A DNA stretch of 59,421 bases from Klebsormidium nitens. Lineage: Eukaryota > Streptophyta > Klebsormidiophyceae > Klebsormidiales > Klebsormidiaceae. Location of the stretch: positions 1 to 59,421 of the forward strand of contig DF237493.1 in NCBI GenBank assembly GCA_000708835.1. The letters are read 5' to 3'. Under the pieces are notes generated by a model. That model made no database searches, was not told where the DNA came from, and worked only from the letters and a program-made list of their open reading frames with translations. Within the stretch, counting starts at the first letter, position 1, and the number at the start of each line of letters is the position of its first letter. Position numbers and translations under genes: made by a program. Shown one piece after another: positions 32,982 to 45,530 of this stretch.

Positions 32982-34983
32982 CTACTTGTCCTTTCCAGTC
33001 ACCTTGTCCTTCAGGTTCTCAGCAGCGTCCTGCAATGAAGAAATTTGACTAATTTAGTCAATACGAAAATAGTGTCGCTGCTTCGAAACAGGGGGACGGG
33101 AAACAATTTTCACGAGAATATTCGTACTTTTCTCTGAATACGTCAATCTACTTCTGTCGAAGTGCCATCTTGCATTGCCCAGATACCTAAGCATCAACCC
33201 TCCGCTTTCGATCATGCTGATATCTCCAGTTTATACATGAAAGACGAACACTCTGAAAGAAGGAATGTGGTGCATATTTGTGCAAGCGGCTATTGAATGC
33301 CGCACAAAAGCTGGCAACAAAATCCCGAAAACATGTAACTGCGGGTGACAACTTACCGCAATACCCTGGCCAGCCTTCTGCACCTTGGCGCTGGCATCCT
33401 GAGCAGCCTTGTTCATCTGTCCACCGACCTCAGTGACGACATTTCTCCTGGCATTGAACATCTGCATTACCAAAAACGAACAGAGTGAGCACATAAGTCG
33501 TTGATACAATCCGGAACCTATGACTGGACGACATGCTCATACTGAGCTGGCGGTGAAGAAAGGGTTTGGCCACTAAATGAGTTGGAGAGCAGAACTTTGC
33601 CTCCAACCACCAGACTCCTTAAGATCTCTTCAGAGAAACGAGCTGGAATTGAATTGAGGTGGAAATTCTCGAATTGCACTGCTTGCGAAGAACGTGAAAC
33701 AGCATTCCCTATTCATGGGGAAACTGTCGCGGCTCAGTGATGAAGCGGGAAAGGGATGAAGGCCTGTCTCTATTTTACACGTCCTGATCATCCGTCGTGA
33801 CTGGTTTTCACTTGTCAGAAACAGGTTTGAGAACATCAAGGGTTTCTTCATGAGTTTGAACCTTCCTCTGATGCTTCAACGGTTTTGTGAGGCAATTTAT
33901 GGAGGCAATTGAAACCACTCCTACATTGAGCACTACTTTGAGCACAGTTCATCAGCTCTCAAAGCAACACATGACCTACTCAAAGACCCCAATACTGGGA
34001 TGACAATTTGCCATGCTGACGGAGAAAGTTTTTGTACAAGGCAAAGCGGTGTGCGTCCGCCGGAAAAATCGTGTGTCCAGAAAGGACAGCGCAAATCTCA
34101 GGAGCTGTACCTGCGCTCCCCTGGACTCGCCCTCCTCCTCCTCAGGGTGGTTCTGCCTGCCCGTGAAGTTGTTGCCTGAGGGCTCATTCTCTGCCATGTG
34201 CTTGGGGGCCTTCTTCAGAGAGAAGTCCTCCACACTCTGGTTGAACTTCTCTGCCTGCTTCTTGATGAAGCCGGCCTTGGCCTGCAGGACGAAGTCAGAA
34301 TAGTCAATTGCTTGGAATCATGTTGCAATGACGAATGGACCTGCAATCCATGAAGATTATAGACTCTCGAGAGCCTATCTCTGCCGGTTGGGGCAATGAA
34401 AGATGTGCTTCTCTGCAGTGGACTTATCATTTCGCAAGCGAAGAGTCAACTCAACTGCCCTTTCACCCAATTTCCTATCTCATGCCCCTAACATCCAAAT
34501 TGCTGCTTCCTTTCGTTCCATCAGCGGAGGGCATTGCACCGTGTAGCAAACACCTCCTTGCTGCATGCATTAGAAGTGGCTGCCACAACAACACCGGGCA
34601 AAGCCATTTCTTATGTGTGATAAGCTCCACAGGCTCCTAACTAGTCACTATTTCGAGCAGCTCAAACTCAATTTCCACCAATGCAAGAGCTTACTCACCA
34701 GCTGATAACACAAATGCAGGAGAAGCAATCAACCAATTCATTTGCAACTCTTCCACTCAGGAATTGAAACTTCCGCCCTTTTGGACCGGATTGATTGCAG
34801 CTTTCACCAGAAAGTATGGGGCACCAAGATACTCACGTCATCGCGGTTTGCCCTGATCACTGTGCTCCTCCTGACGGGGGCCACAACAGACGTCCTGTTG
34901 AAGGCACTCGTGGAGCTGGACACAGCAGCCACAGAGGACAGGCTCGTGGCGGCCAATTGCGTGGCGATCATTGAGGAAGCCAT
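32982..34983 (-). CDS. Small LEA-like protein with chloroplast transit peptide, 4 exons, 156 residues
   Basis: Exons (minus strand): 34983-34837, 34281-34111, 33461-33357, 33029-32982; every exon is phase 0 and every junction GT-AG. Exon 1 begins MASSMIATQLAATSLSSVAA and is Ser/Ala-rich, free of acids until its end, then VRRSTVIRANRDD: a textbook transit-peptide composition. Exon 2 encodes a hydrophilic region (FIKKQAEKFNQSVEDFSLKK, later NHPEEEEGESRGAQ). Exons 3-4 encode a Lys/Ala/Gln-rich predicted amphipathic helix (MNKAAQDASAKVQKAGQGIA, then ENLKDKVTGKDK), like group 3/LEA_4 stress proteins. I do not recognise a named family. A role in protecting the stroma under desiccation or cold is inference from composition. 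No echo copies are seen in its introns. Confidence 0.8.
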
Positions 34984-36510
34984 TGCAATTCAAGCGTCTG
35001 TTTGATGAGCCGCGAAATGCGTTGATTACAGTGTGCAGCAGTTACAGCGCAATGAAAGTTCTGTGCGTTTGCGAATGCTTTCTGAATGGAAACGCTCTGC
35101 TCGGATAAGGTTCTCTTTTCCTAGAAGACGAGGTGCTGGAACCAGAGCTGCAAAACAGTCCCACAGACTTCCAGCTGCCGGCGCCCTGTTTGCGGGGGAT
35201 CTTTTCCCTCCCTTGTGGTCCTGGCGGCCTCCATCTGTAGCAGCTGAGGTGGCGCTTCGCGATCTGGCGCCCTCCTGTTGGCCGCGAACCGCTCTGTCTT
35301 GCGCCTCCGCAACAAGTGGCAGAAACCAATTGCGCCTTCTCTGCATGCATGACATGCAGACAGTTATAGCCCGACAGCTTGTCTAATACGTTATACGACT
35401 GAGAAATAAGCTATAAAAGGTGCAGCATCGGACGCTCTGCGTTTGTTGAGATCCCTATCGACGGTTCTAAGCGAAGATAGTATCTCAGCTGCCCAAAGAT
35501 TGTCAAATCATTGTCCGACTATACGGCCCGGTCGGGGCCCTTGCGAAGGGCCCAAGCCTCAAGGCCCCTACTAGCCCCTAGCACTGAAAACTTAGAAGGG
35601 CCCCGGGCCCCCGGCCCCCCAGGCCCGACCACCGGGCCTCCGCCGGGCCCGGGTGACAGAAATCAAGGCTCGAGCAGATCCAGTCGAAATCCTTGGGCCA
35701 GAGTCATTGCAGTGACCTCCTGAGCTGGCTGAGGCTTCTGTGCATCTTGCAGATGTAGTCTCATACCTTGTTCAAGCGCGAAAGGCAGCATGCAAGCAGC
35801 TTGCACGTGTCCTTCTCCAAAGGCTTTCTCAGGACAGCTATTGTGTTACCTTTCAAAAACCTTTAATTGGATGTCTAGAGCCAAGTCGAAAGATCAAATT
35901 AGTGACTTTTGAAAAGGTACATATATCATGGTGCTTTTTTCGGACAAAATGGATTAGACATGAGGACATTGCCAACCTACCAATCGCAATGACCATGAGC
36001 CCTATAAGTGAATGTTCAGAGGGCGTACTTCAGGCTCGGTTAATACTAAATCAATTGGGCGTCAGAGTCTGCTTGTCGACCATGTGACCGACTATGTCGG
36101 ACACACTCAGGCTTTGAAACGAACATGCGCAATTCACATTGTGCAATTATGCCTGAACATAGACAACACCAACTTTCTCAAACATGGTTGCACATTCCAG
36201 AAGCTGTCCGTCACGTTACAGCCCTGAGAGCTCTCTCTCGCATCTGTATGCAAAAGGGTCAATTGCTTGCAACCATCCATGACCAATGGTTGACAAGATT
36301 TAGGAGCTTCCATTGTCAGAAGATGCACTTCATGTTGTTCTGGCAACTCTTTTAAGAAGTGGGCGTCTCAAAGACCGTGATTAGTAGCATTAAGTATGTT
36401 TCCGTTGCTGAACTTCGTTGAGACAATGTAGCAGCAATAGAGGAAGGCCATGCTCGCAGCTGATGTTCAAGCAATCGTTTGAGTACCAATGCTCGTACAT
36501 TTTCTGGACC
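34984..36510. other. Spacer between the plastid protein gene and RPN10
   Basis: The left part holds the promoter of the plastid protein gene, read on the minus strand. No conserved coding sequence is visible. A plus-strand CTATAAAAGG at about 35411 resembles a TATA box but has no gene behind it. The GGGCCC-rich block is listed separately. Confidence 0.45.
35518..35660. repeat. GGGCCC-rich palindromic block
   Basis: GGGCCC or GGCCC recurs about a dozen times in this 140-bp stretch, which is far more GC-rich than its surroundings. Short GGGCC(C) palindromes could fold or bind a regulator. An open frame through it encodes only Pro/Gly-rich sequence and is not convincing. Confidence 0.6.
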
Positions 36511-39500
36511 TCAATGCTTGTCCTTGCCGTTGCCATCCTTCTTCTCTTTATCCTTCTCGTCTTTCTTAGCCCCTTCTTGGGCACCTCCTAAACCCGCCAG
36601 AACCTCACGAACTGCGGCGTCATTTGGGTCCACGCCGGGCAGACCGGCCAGCACCGAGTTTATGAAATCTGCATCCGCTAAAGCTTCCGCGCCAGGCTGT
36701 TGACTGCCCGCCTCTTGTGCAACCGACATTTGCAAGGCTGCAAGACGAAACGTTGTCAAGAGATGAGAATCAGAATTTGAAAGTGAAGCCAACAATGTTG
36801 CACGACTGTACGCCTCTTTGCGCCATCAACGACCCCCGCAAGTACTACAACCCTCTCATGGAACCCATTACGCGATCAGGACATATGTGTGAGACTCTTG
36901 ACAACTCATACAACCTCAAGTACCCGTAAGCGATATCCCAGAGTCCACGCCACCCTTTAATGTTGAGGTCTGCCGCAAGTCCACAACATCCTCCATACGA
37001 GTTTTGGATTTCAGAATTACTGAACCCCAAGCCGGATACCTCAACACGAGAGAGCTTAGTATGATATCTAGAAGTCCAACGCTGTCGTGCCTGGTTGTGA
37101 AATCCCCCCCTGACTCTCAGAGGCATCCTACCTCGCTCCAGACAATACTATTCACAAAATAAGACTAACCTACCTAACAAATCAAGACGCTTTTAAACCC
37201 GGCTTACCCGCAGCCAGTTCGGCGTCCATGCTTTCTCCGGCGTCCGCCATCGCGGTGTCGCTGCTTCCCCCCGCGTCCGCCATCGACAGCGCCAGCGCCT
37301 GCTGCAGCAGCATCTGCTCCTCGTCCATTTGCTCGTCTTCGTCGTCCGCCGGGACGAGCGGCGGGGGCGCGTCACCTTTCGGGGCCGCGGCGTCCTTCCC
37401 AGCTTCCGTCATCGCTTCGTCCTTGCCGGCCGCTGCAAAAGTGTGGAGCTTGCGTTCAGATTGGTATGAAACAACGGCGCTGACAGCACAGCTCGAGCGC
37501 TCCGTACAAATTCGGCGGAACGAAATCTGAAAGGACGCTGTGATGAGTCAGAGGCTTTAGCGACTTGCGCTCCCAGCTTGACGGTTGTTTTGCGTCGTTC
37601 CACTACACACCAAGAATCAACGACGCGGATGCCATTGTATTGTTGGTAAGAGCCTTTTTCCACCTGAAATTCCATCCAAAATAACAGGCTCGTATCCGTG
37701 GAAGAGACATGGAAACACCGCTGTACCCGGTTGAGATTTCTCAAGTTACAGAGTTTATACGAACGCTGTAACTTCACCCCATCCCTGGTTCCAATTTCAC
37801 CAGATCGCACGACTTGCTTTCTCTCTGTCATGGGCCCAAAGACCTGGACTGGTGTATCCACCTTGAAAGACGTACCGGACTGATGCCCTGCTCATCGATA
37901 GATTCGTGCCCGACATGAACCGGGGATCATGATTGCAGCATATATCGAAGCAATCCCGAGCATCCTGACAAGACCTCCAGATTCAGCAATCTGCTTCTGC
38001 ACAACATGACTCCAGCACTTCGGATCAATGACTTTCCAGACAGCTGACAAGACGGAACCTTACCTGCAACCGAAGACTCTCCCTGCTCCGCCGCCCCCTC
38101 CCCCTTCTCCGCCGCCTCCTTGGCCGCTCTCTCCTGCCTCGCCCGCTCCTCCTCCATCGACACCCGCAGCGCGAGCGCCAGCTCCGGATCCAGGTTAGGG
38201 TCAACCCCGTAGTTAAACCCGTCTCCCCCACCCACTCCGGCAGCGGCGGCGGCCGCCCCAGCCGCCGCGGCAGCCGCGAAACCGCTGCCGCCCTCGCCGT
38301 CTCCGGTGAACACGGGCGAGCTGATCAGGACGTCGGAGAGGACGTTAACGCCGGGGGGGACTGTGACCAGGTGGCTGTTGTCGTTGCTGTTCACGGCCCC
38401 GAGGAATGCTTCCAGCTTCTCCAACTGCAGGGGGGGGGGAGGGAGGCATGTTTGGGAATGCCTTCCAGATTCTCACTTTGCCGATCAGAGTCCCAGCATA
38501 TTTGGATTCTGAAATCTGCTTCGATGATTGAAGGAATTCCTGAACACCGGGATAGGAACAGAAGTGTGTGCGTGGACCGTGTTTTATCTCCCCCTGGAAT
38601 CTGAAAGCAGGTTGTGCTGAAACCTTTCCATTGAATCCATGATCAGTGTGAACCTACTCTCCACTCGCAAGATGGAAGGACTTTGCTATCGGGCGTGGCA
38701 GACGTCAGATTTTTGAAAAGCCACTAACTACATTGTATCCAGAAATAATCAATCTATGCACCTAACATCCAAGACAAGTTGTAGTACTTCAGGAGAGTGT
38801 GGTCAACACCAAATCCTCCGATCAGAACCAACCACTAGCGGAGATGAGGCCAGATGATGCACTCTCCTTGAATTGCAGATTCATGCTTGCTGAAACATGT
38901 ACTACGGTAACTGGTTCGTTCTCACCCTCTGCTGCTGACCAGACTTGTGAGCCTTGGGCTCCGACACGTTCAGAAGCAGATTCAGCCCCACTTTACAGCT
39001 CCCTCTCACCTTGCTGGGGTCTTCCTCGCCAAAGTTGACAATGTCCACAGCCACGTTGTTCTTCTTCAGCTTCTTGCCGATCCTCACAAGCGATTCCTTG
39101 TCAGCATCGACAGGGCTGCCAGCAAAGAGCACAATCCGCTGGCGCTGGTTCTTGTTCTGGCGGTGCTTTAGTGCAAGCTGTGCAATCTGGACTCCGGAGG
39201 GGACATTTGTCACGCCTTCAATCTCTAACCCTGCAAGTATTATCAAAACGTGCTTGAGTAATAAGGACTTGTAAACACGTAGTTTAGCCGCAGTGGCCAA
39301 GATCTCTGATGACCTTGACTCAAACGCTTGAAATAGCGAAACTGTTCCACCTAACGCCCCCCAGAATGACACGCTTGGTAGCTGCGGCTCGTGCAATTGC
39401 ACACTTGTGGCGCAAACAGATGCAACGCAATGACAATCTATTCAGCACAGCCGCCATAGATAAACTTCTTTGAAACGGCAGAGTATTTGTTTGTCACTTG

Positions 39501-40412
39501 TTGTTTTAAGACAGCTGCTGACTTAGAGAAGACTGGCACAACTATGTGCCAGTTGATTAGGAAGTTCGTATGCAACGGCAGAACCACCCACTGCTCTCAC
39601 TTCAAATCAGACAGCAGAAGCTTCTCTGATCTGCGTCAGAGGAACTGTAGGAGGAGGCCGGACTCCTCACATAGTCGCAGGCCCTAGGAGTGCTAGAAGA
39701 TATTTGCACCCCAATTGAGCTCAAACGAGGCTGTCGTGTCAATCATGAAACTCACCGTGCATAGAGGACAGAATCTTCCCGAGGTCGGGGGTTGGCGTCA
39801 CAACCACCCGGACCCCCTTCCCTGCCATCGTGAGTAATCCAACAGTATTTTCGGGATTTGACTGCACGGCAAGCAGAGACCAGGCGTAAGTCAGCAAAAG
39901 ACACGCCAGTCCTCAAGGAGGAATACCTGCTTACAAGGACTTTTACGTATTGTCAATCCCAGCAGCATCAGTGGTGGCACCTCAGCATCTCATCCAATGA
40001 ATGACCAACCGCAAGCTACCATCAGTTAGTCTCTCATCAAAGTACCTGACAAGCTGACAAAGAGAGCGACCAAGAACACAGATGTGTCCCTGCAGCTTTG
40101 ATTGCAACTGCTTACCTGAGTCTTCGCTCCACAGATAAGGTTCACTGCATCAGCTTGAGCTTGGAATCTTGACGGCGAATAATCCCCATTCCTCATCCAT
40201 TCAGAATTATCCAAACAGATGACCGTCGCCTGCAGCAAAATCACATGGAAGCTCAAGACGCTATCGCGCCAGAAGATTGCTGGCAACATCGACCGTGCAA
40301 ATCAATAAGACCTCAGAATTATGCATCAGCCGTGCAAGAAACTAAACCTGCTCCATAGACTCTGCAAATGCTCTCCACGATGTTGACCACGCAGACTCAC
40401 CTCTAGCACCAT
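36511..40412 (-). CDS. RPN10: 26S proteasome ubiquitin receptor RPN10, 7 exons, 421 residues
   Basis: Exons (minus strand): 40412-40401, 40229-40116, 39861-39756, 39230-39010, 38424-38064, 37432-37208, 36737-36511; total 1266 nt, in frame. The product is the regulatory-particle subunit (S5a/PSMD4) that captures polyubiquitinated substrates. The first coding exon is only 12 nt (MVLE). The N-terminal VWA domain follows ([60 protein letters not shown]). The C-terminal half has three ubiquitin-interacting motifs as in plants: [15 protein letters not shown] (about 230-244), [14 protein letters not shown], and [13 protein letters not shown] across the exon 6/7 junction. An Ala/Gly-rich tract precedes the first motif. 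The C-terminus is Lys/Asp-rich. Introns have no convincing echo array; one weak copy of the exon 5 start may lie at 38454-38485. Confidence 0.96.
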
Positions 40413-40926
40413 CTTGTGACGAACTCGATGTCCCCTCAATAAAAGATAAGCACCCTCTGCTGCAGCGATCAAGACGCACACGCAAAGACTAAGATGGCTC
40501 CAATGGTCGACCAGAGCAGGGTGTGGCGATCGAGTAAGTGAAAGAGAGCAGCGAGAGAGACGAGCTCAGAAACTGTGAACGTGATCTGGAGAATAAACAA
40601 GCCCGCTCTTCAAGTGGTGTGAGGTTTGGGCTGGAAAGGCGGAGATGGGCGCCGGGCGGAGAAAAAGACAGCGCACCCAACTTCAAGTGGTTGCGATATT
40701 CTTGTTCGCGTATCGAAATCGAAGCTGTGAAATCGAAACGCAAACTTCTTCAAGCGTTGAAAACGGGGCTTTCAAGGTCAGAGTCTTCGACGCTCGCGCT
40801 TTTCGAAACCTGAAGAAATGAACAAATGCATGGTCAAAGAGTTTTCATTCTTGTGAGAAAACAGCCATGGCTTCGCTCCCTGGGCTCCAGCGTCTTCCTC
40901 TTCGAACTCTAGAAGGATAAGCGGCC
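40413..40926. promoter_or_regulatory. Divergent promoter region of RPN10 and the PHD-finger gene
   Basis: The start codons of the two genes lie 514 bp apart, back to back. The interval must hold both promoters and 5' untranslated regions. I see no unambiguous TATA box or named motif. Confidence 0.45.
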
Positions 40927-43900
40927 ATGGCCTCCGCGCCGCAGACGAGAGTCGAGCAGGTTGAACCACAGAGAACGGGACTGAAAGGTGATCCTCAGCT
41001 GGCGACGCTGAAATCCGACCCTGTCGGCAAATACGACTCGAGCTTGGGGAAAGGGCATGATGACTTCCCGCAACGCGAGAAGGCTACGCATTCATTGCTG
41101 AGTTTCGGGCCAAACAAAGGACTGGAGATGTCGAAGGGGCAGTCGAGTGGTGGTCTGCCTCAAACGTTGCAAGAGGCACCGTTCATGAAATCAATCCAAG
41201 GGGGAAGCAATCAAGAAGGTCTCAAGCGGGTTGGACTTGCCCAAGACGCATCTGTCTGTGCCGGGAGGGAATTGGAAGCTAAGCAGCATGGTGATTCGAT
41301 AGAATCAGGCGCAACTGGAATTGTAGCACCTGCTGCAAAAAGGGAACCGCTGCGGAGCAAGCGGTATGTCCCTCCCAAGCAAATTGACATCAACAATCTC
41401 GGCGAGCCAAGCCCCGCAGGCTCGTCCCCCAGCCCCTCTCAAACTCTCAAGTCTCCAGGCCCTTCCCAAAGATCTTTGGCCGACAGAAGCACTGCGGTGC
41501 TCGCTTTGCCAGCAGCCTTACCCCCAGGATCGCAAGCAGAGTCGCAGCGGCAACTTCCAACCCCCCGACAATCTAAGAAGCACGCAGTTCTGACCATTCC
41601 CGTTCCCGCTCCTCAAGTCAAGAAGCCTCCAAAGCCCCAGGCCCATAACCATACCCCTAACCATGCCCCTAACCACACACCTCGCTTTCCGCAACCGGTC
41701 AATCCGCCTCCATCAAGCCGTCCGCACTTTCCAAACAAACCAGAGGTGGCTCCCCCTCCGGTGGAGAAGAAGAAGGATGCGAGGACGCTCTCTGTGAAAA
41801 TCTGGATGTTGGAGCAGCTGCTGAAAAGTGACAGCGTCGATGCTGGGGCTGTTGGTAGTGAGTCGCTCTCACACCTCTTTACATACTTATCTTGTTTCTC
41901 TGGAGATTAGAGAAGTCTGCGACCATGCGAGCATCTGAGACGCATCAGCAGTGCTTACTTGTGGATGGGCGACGAAAATCTGGATTGAGATTGATGATAT
42001 CCTTCCATGGTCACAGGGATTTATCAGTGCCTTATTCAAGGTTGTTTCTGGAGCGTCATCGGTGACATAAGCTGCGTCAAAGTGAATTTGCAGATGGGGA
42101 ACAGAAAGTCAACAGCAACATCTGGCGGTCAGCAATAAAACCGATCAGATTCTCAGCAACAAACCCAGTCAGAACCTCACAGGATCAAGCAAGTACATAC
42201 ATCATCAGCATTTGAATAAAATCACAGTCAATTGGAAGAATCCATACACTAAAACACCCAACTCTCCGTCGCAGGTCTTGTTCAATGTGACATGAGCCTT
42301 GTGAATGGAGCGCCGCGGTTGAAAAAGCTGTATGCAACCTGGCGCATTCGCGAACTAGTGCGGTGCGGGAGAGTACCAGCCACTGCAGAGGACTTTGGGC
42401 TTCTGGATGAGATACTTCCGGCTGATCAGGACCGCACGCAAAACCTACTGCTGAATCTGAAAACAGAGGTGATTTTCTTGCCGTTTGGCACTCCCATTGT
42501 CGGCCACCTTTTTCCTGTGCCTTTCTGTGCCGTACATTTCTGACAGGAATCGGATGCTCTTATTCTGCACAAACTGGCAATGCACGTTATTCAGCAACCC
42601 TATGAAGAACGGCAATTGCGACTTGTTCCCTTCGCAGAGGGCTGTCAGTTGTGCTTGTCAATCAGTCTGCTGCAAGCGTTATCCTCGTTCGTCCACATAA
42701 GTGACATTGTTGCCAGTGAATTGTTGTTCCAGTATCTTGTCGCATTCAGAAACCGAAAATAGACAGCAACAGAGTCAATTTTTCTCCTTCAAGAGTTAAG
42801 GCAGAACATGTCCACGGTTGTGGTTGAGCTCGATCTTGCAAGTGACTCAGTCTAGTCTTGGGATTGAGTTCGTTTCTTCTCTCCCGTTCAGGCCGTCATT
42901 CAACACCTCCGAGTGACGGACGACCGTGCCGACCGCAACTGGAAGCTGTTTTCCTGGGCGCTGCGCCTATTTTTTACCGATGGGGGGGTTTCGTCCGTGG
43001 CCTTGCAAGCAAGACGTGCCGAGTTGCTGGCAGCCGAGAAGGTGTGAAATCTTCAAGCGGAATGTGTAATGCAAAGGATTGGACTCCATTAAGTCGAAGC
43101 TTGTGCATGGGACCCAGTGTTGTGACGAATTCACGTGGCTCAAGGGTCACAATGGCTGGTGCAGAAACGGCAGCAAAAACTCGTCGAGACTGTATGATTG
43201 GATCTTTGAATCATCAGCCGTTCGTTGATAAAGGCAGGGTCGATTGCTACATTATACTACACCGATCGTTTCAGCAACTCTGATTGTCATAGAGTAAGCA
43301 CAAGCACTTTGCGAGGCCCTTGCGCGAGTCGCTTTTTCCCCTGAATTGCACGATTTGTCAATTGGCGCGACAATCTCGTATCTGGCCTCGCATCTCTTGT
43401 CTTTGGAAAGGTTGTCAGGTCGATAGAATCGATCAGCATCAACAGCTTTGTTTCATTTCAGCGTTTTGTCCGTTGTCTTTCGAAGGACTGATAACTGGAC
43501 TTTGCCGGACAATGTAGTAATTGCCTTGACCCGGACGGCGTTAGTCGCAACTTCCAGGGTAGGTCCAGTGCAGAGTTCAGAGGATTTCTGGTTTCCAAAC
43601 AAAGAAGCAGCTCTTTGCGCAAATGTGTGACCCCGCCCTAAACCCTCAAAGTGCGAGTTGCAATACCTCGTCGTTAGGTGCCCTTTTCGTGAGTCATCGG
43701 ATGGTCCAAGATAAGGAATTATGCTTCAGGCGATTGGAGAACGTTTATTAACTTTGACGATGATGGACGGCGATTCCACAATGAACACACGGCTTATGGG
43801 TCCTGCTTTTGACGTTTCGTTTGTGCAGGCGCGGCGAAAGCAAGTGGCCGCAAAGGCTCTGCTGGCGCGTTACCCGCTCGAAATTCTGCTGCAGCAGCTG

Positions 43901-45530
43901 CGAATGGTCGTAGAAGAGGCCAAGTCGGACGAGCCCACGTTTCTTGAACAGGTGCGCTTTGGATCAAGTCTACATCTGCAACATCTGTTATTGTTACATT
44001 GATTGATTGTCGGGGCCTTCGACGATGCTTGCTGTATTGCTTGTCGCTTTTTGCGGGCCGATCGTTTTCTACTTCGTTCATTTTCTAACATTGTTCGGTT
44101 TAGGCTGGCTTCCGACTAACTCCGATGGTGTTTCCGTTTTCCGGGTTTCCCCATTTTCCGATCGAGCGAGTCACCACCAAGGAACGAACGGAACGCAACC
44201 CCCTAACTTTGACGTCTCTGATCACTCGTACACAAGCACAGTTTCTTTGGCCCCCTTGCAGGTCTTCAATGACGTCAGCACGCAGAAGTACGTCCCCTCG
44301 TCCCCGGCGCCGCTCCTCACGGACCTCGAGGCGGTCGCGTTTGCGGAGGCGGACGCTCGAGAAAACCGGCAGACGGATCTCCGAAACGGCTCTGGCTTTT
44401 CCGGGCGGGAGCAGGGCCTCGTCGACGTAGACGAGCTCGAGCGGAAAGCCGGGGGAAAGAAAGGGAGCAAATCTGCCCCCTTGAACGGGGCTTTTGCGAC
44501 CCGGGGGATCCTCGGGGGAGCTGCCGTTCATGCACCGGCGAGTCGGCGAAACCTGGCGTTCAAGCCCGGAAAGCACAAGCCCCCTTCGGGCCCTGTGGAG
44601 ATAGTTGTCCCGCGGCCAGTAGGGACGCCGATCCGGGAACGGTGGTGGGAGAAGCAAATACGGGGCCCCAGCGGAAAGTTCTTTGCGCCCGCGGCAAAGA
44701 ACGCGCGGATCGAGAATGGGTTCGGGGGGGGCGCCGAGAGCGGCGGGGAAGGGCGGGGAAAAGCGAAAGGGGGTGGGGGACGGATGTCCGGGCTGGGGCC
44801 CGGGGCGGAACGGACCAGGTTGGAGCGGAACGGAACGGAACCGAATGAGGCCCGGATGAAGGAGCAGGAGTGGGTGAAAGAGGCGGGGAAAGAGTGGGTC
44901 GGGGGGCCGGAAGAGCCCGGTCCGAAGAAGAAGCGGATCTTGGACGTTGTGATAGAGGGGGGGGGCGGGGAGGGCGGGTTTGCATTGGGGGGGAGGGCAG
45001 ACGGCGCGGTTGTTGAGGGGGGCTCAGCGGAACCGGAATCCGCAGGAGCAGCGGAAGAAAGGCCGCGGAAAACGAGCCGGGAGAGGAAGTCGAAGGCCCG
45101 GTGGCCGGACTACGAGTGGTGGGACGGTTCGGGGGGGGCGTCGGAGGGGTCGGCGGAGGGGGGAGAATCGGAGGAGGAAGAGAACTGGGCGGTACTGGGG
45201 GAGGTCGACGAGAACGACGGGCACGAGGGGCTGTGCAAAGTGTGCGGACAGCCGGGGACGCTGCTGCTGTGCGAGGGGTGTCCGAAGGTGTACCACTATA
45301 AGTGTGCGGGGCTCGACGAGATGCCGTTGGAAGACAAGTGGTGGTGTCCCGCGTGCGAGGCGTCGCAACCGTTGGGGGGGAGCGCAGATGGTTATGCGGG
45401 TCTCGGGGGGTTGGAGTGGGGGAGTGCGGAAGATGGGCTGGCAGGGGGCGGGGACGCGCGGCCCCGGCCGAGCGGGGAAGAGGCAGCGGCAGCGATGCTT
45501 GTAATGCTAGGCGATGGAAACGGCGGCTGA
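40927..45530 (+). CDS. PHD-finger protein, about 920 residues, 6 exons
   Basis: Exons: 40927-41857, 42275-42468, 42547 to about 42640 (end unresolved), 42892-43041, 43829-43951, 44262-45530. Exon 1 encodes a disordered, Pro/Ser/His-rich region ending in a helix (SVKIWMLEQLLKSDSVDAG). Exons 2-5 encode helical segments (RLKKLYATWRIRELVRCGRV, NWKLFSWALRLFFTDGGVSS, LARYPLEILLQQLRMVVEEA). Exon 6 is Gly/Glu-rich with basic stretches and ends in one PHD finger (45231-45362): CKVC, LCEGC, YHYKC, WCPAC, a C4HC3 pattern. PHD fingers commonly read histone H3 tails, so a chromatin role is likely, but I do not recognise the rest and give no symbol. Phase requires exon 3 to end in phase 0 near GCAGAG, yet no GT follows there. 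An unusual donor, an unseen small exon or a sequence error is possible. The exon 1 donor could also be three bases earlier. No echoes seen. Confidence 0.8.
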
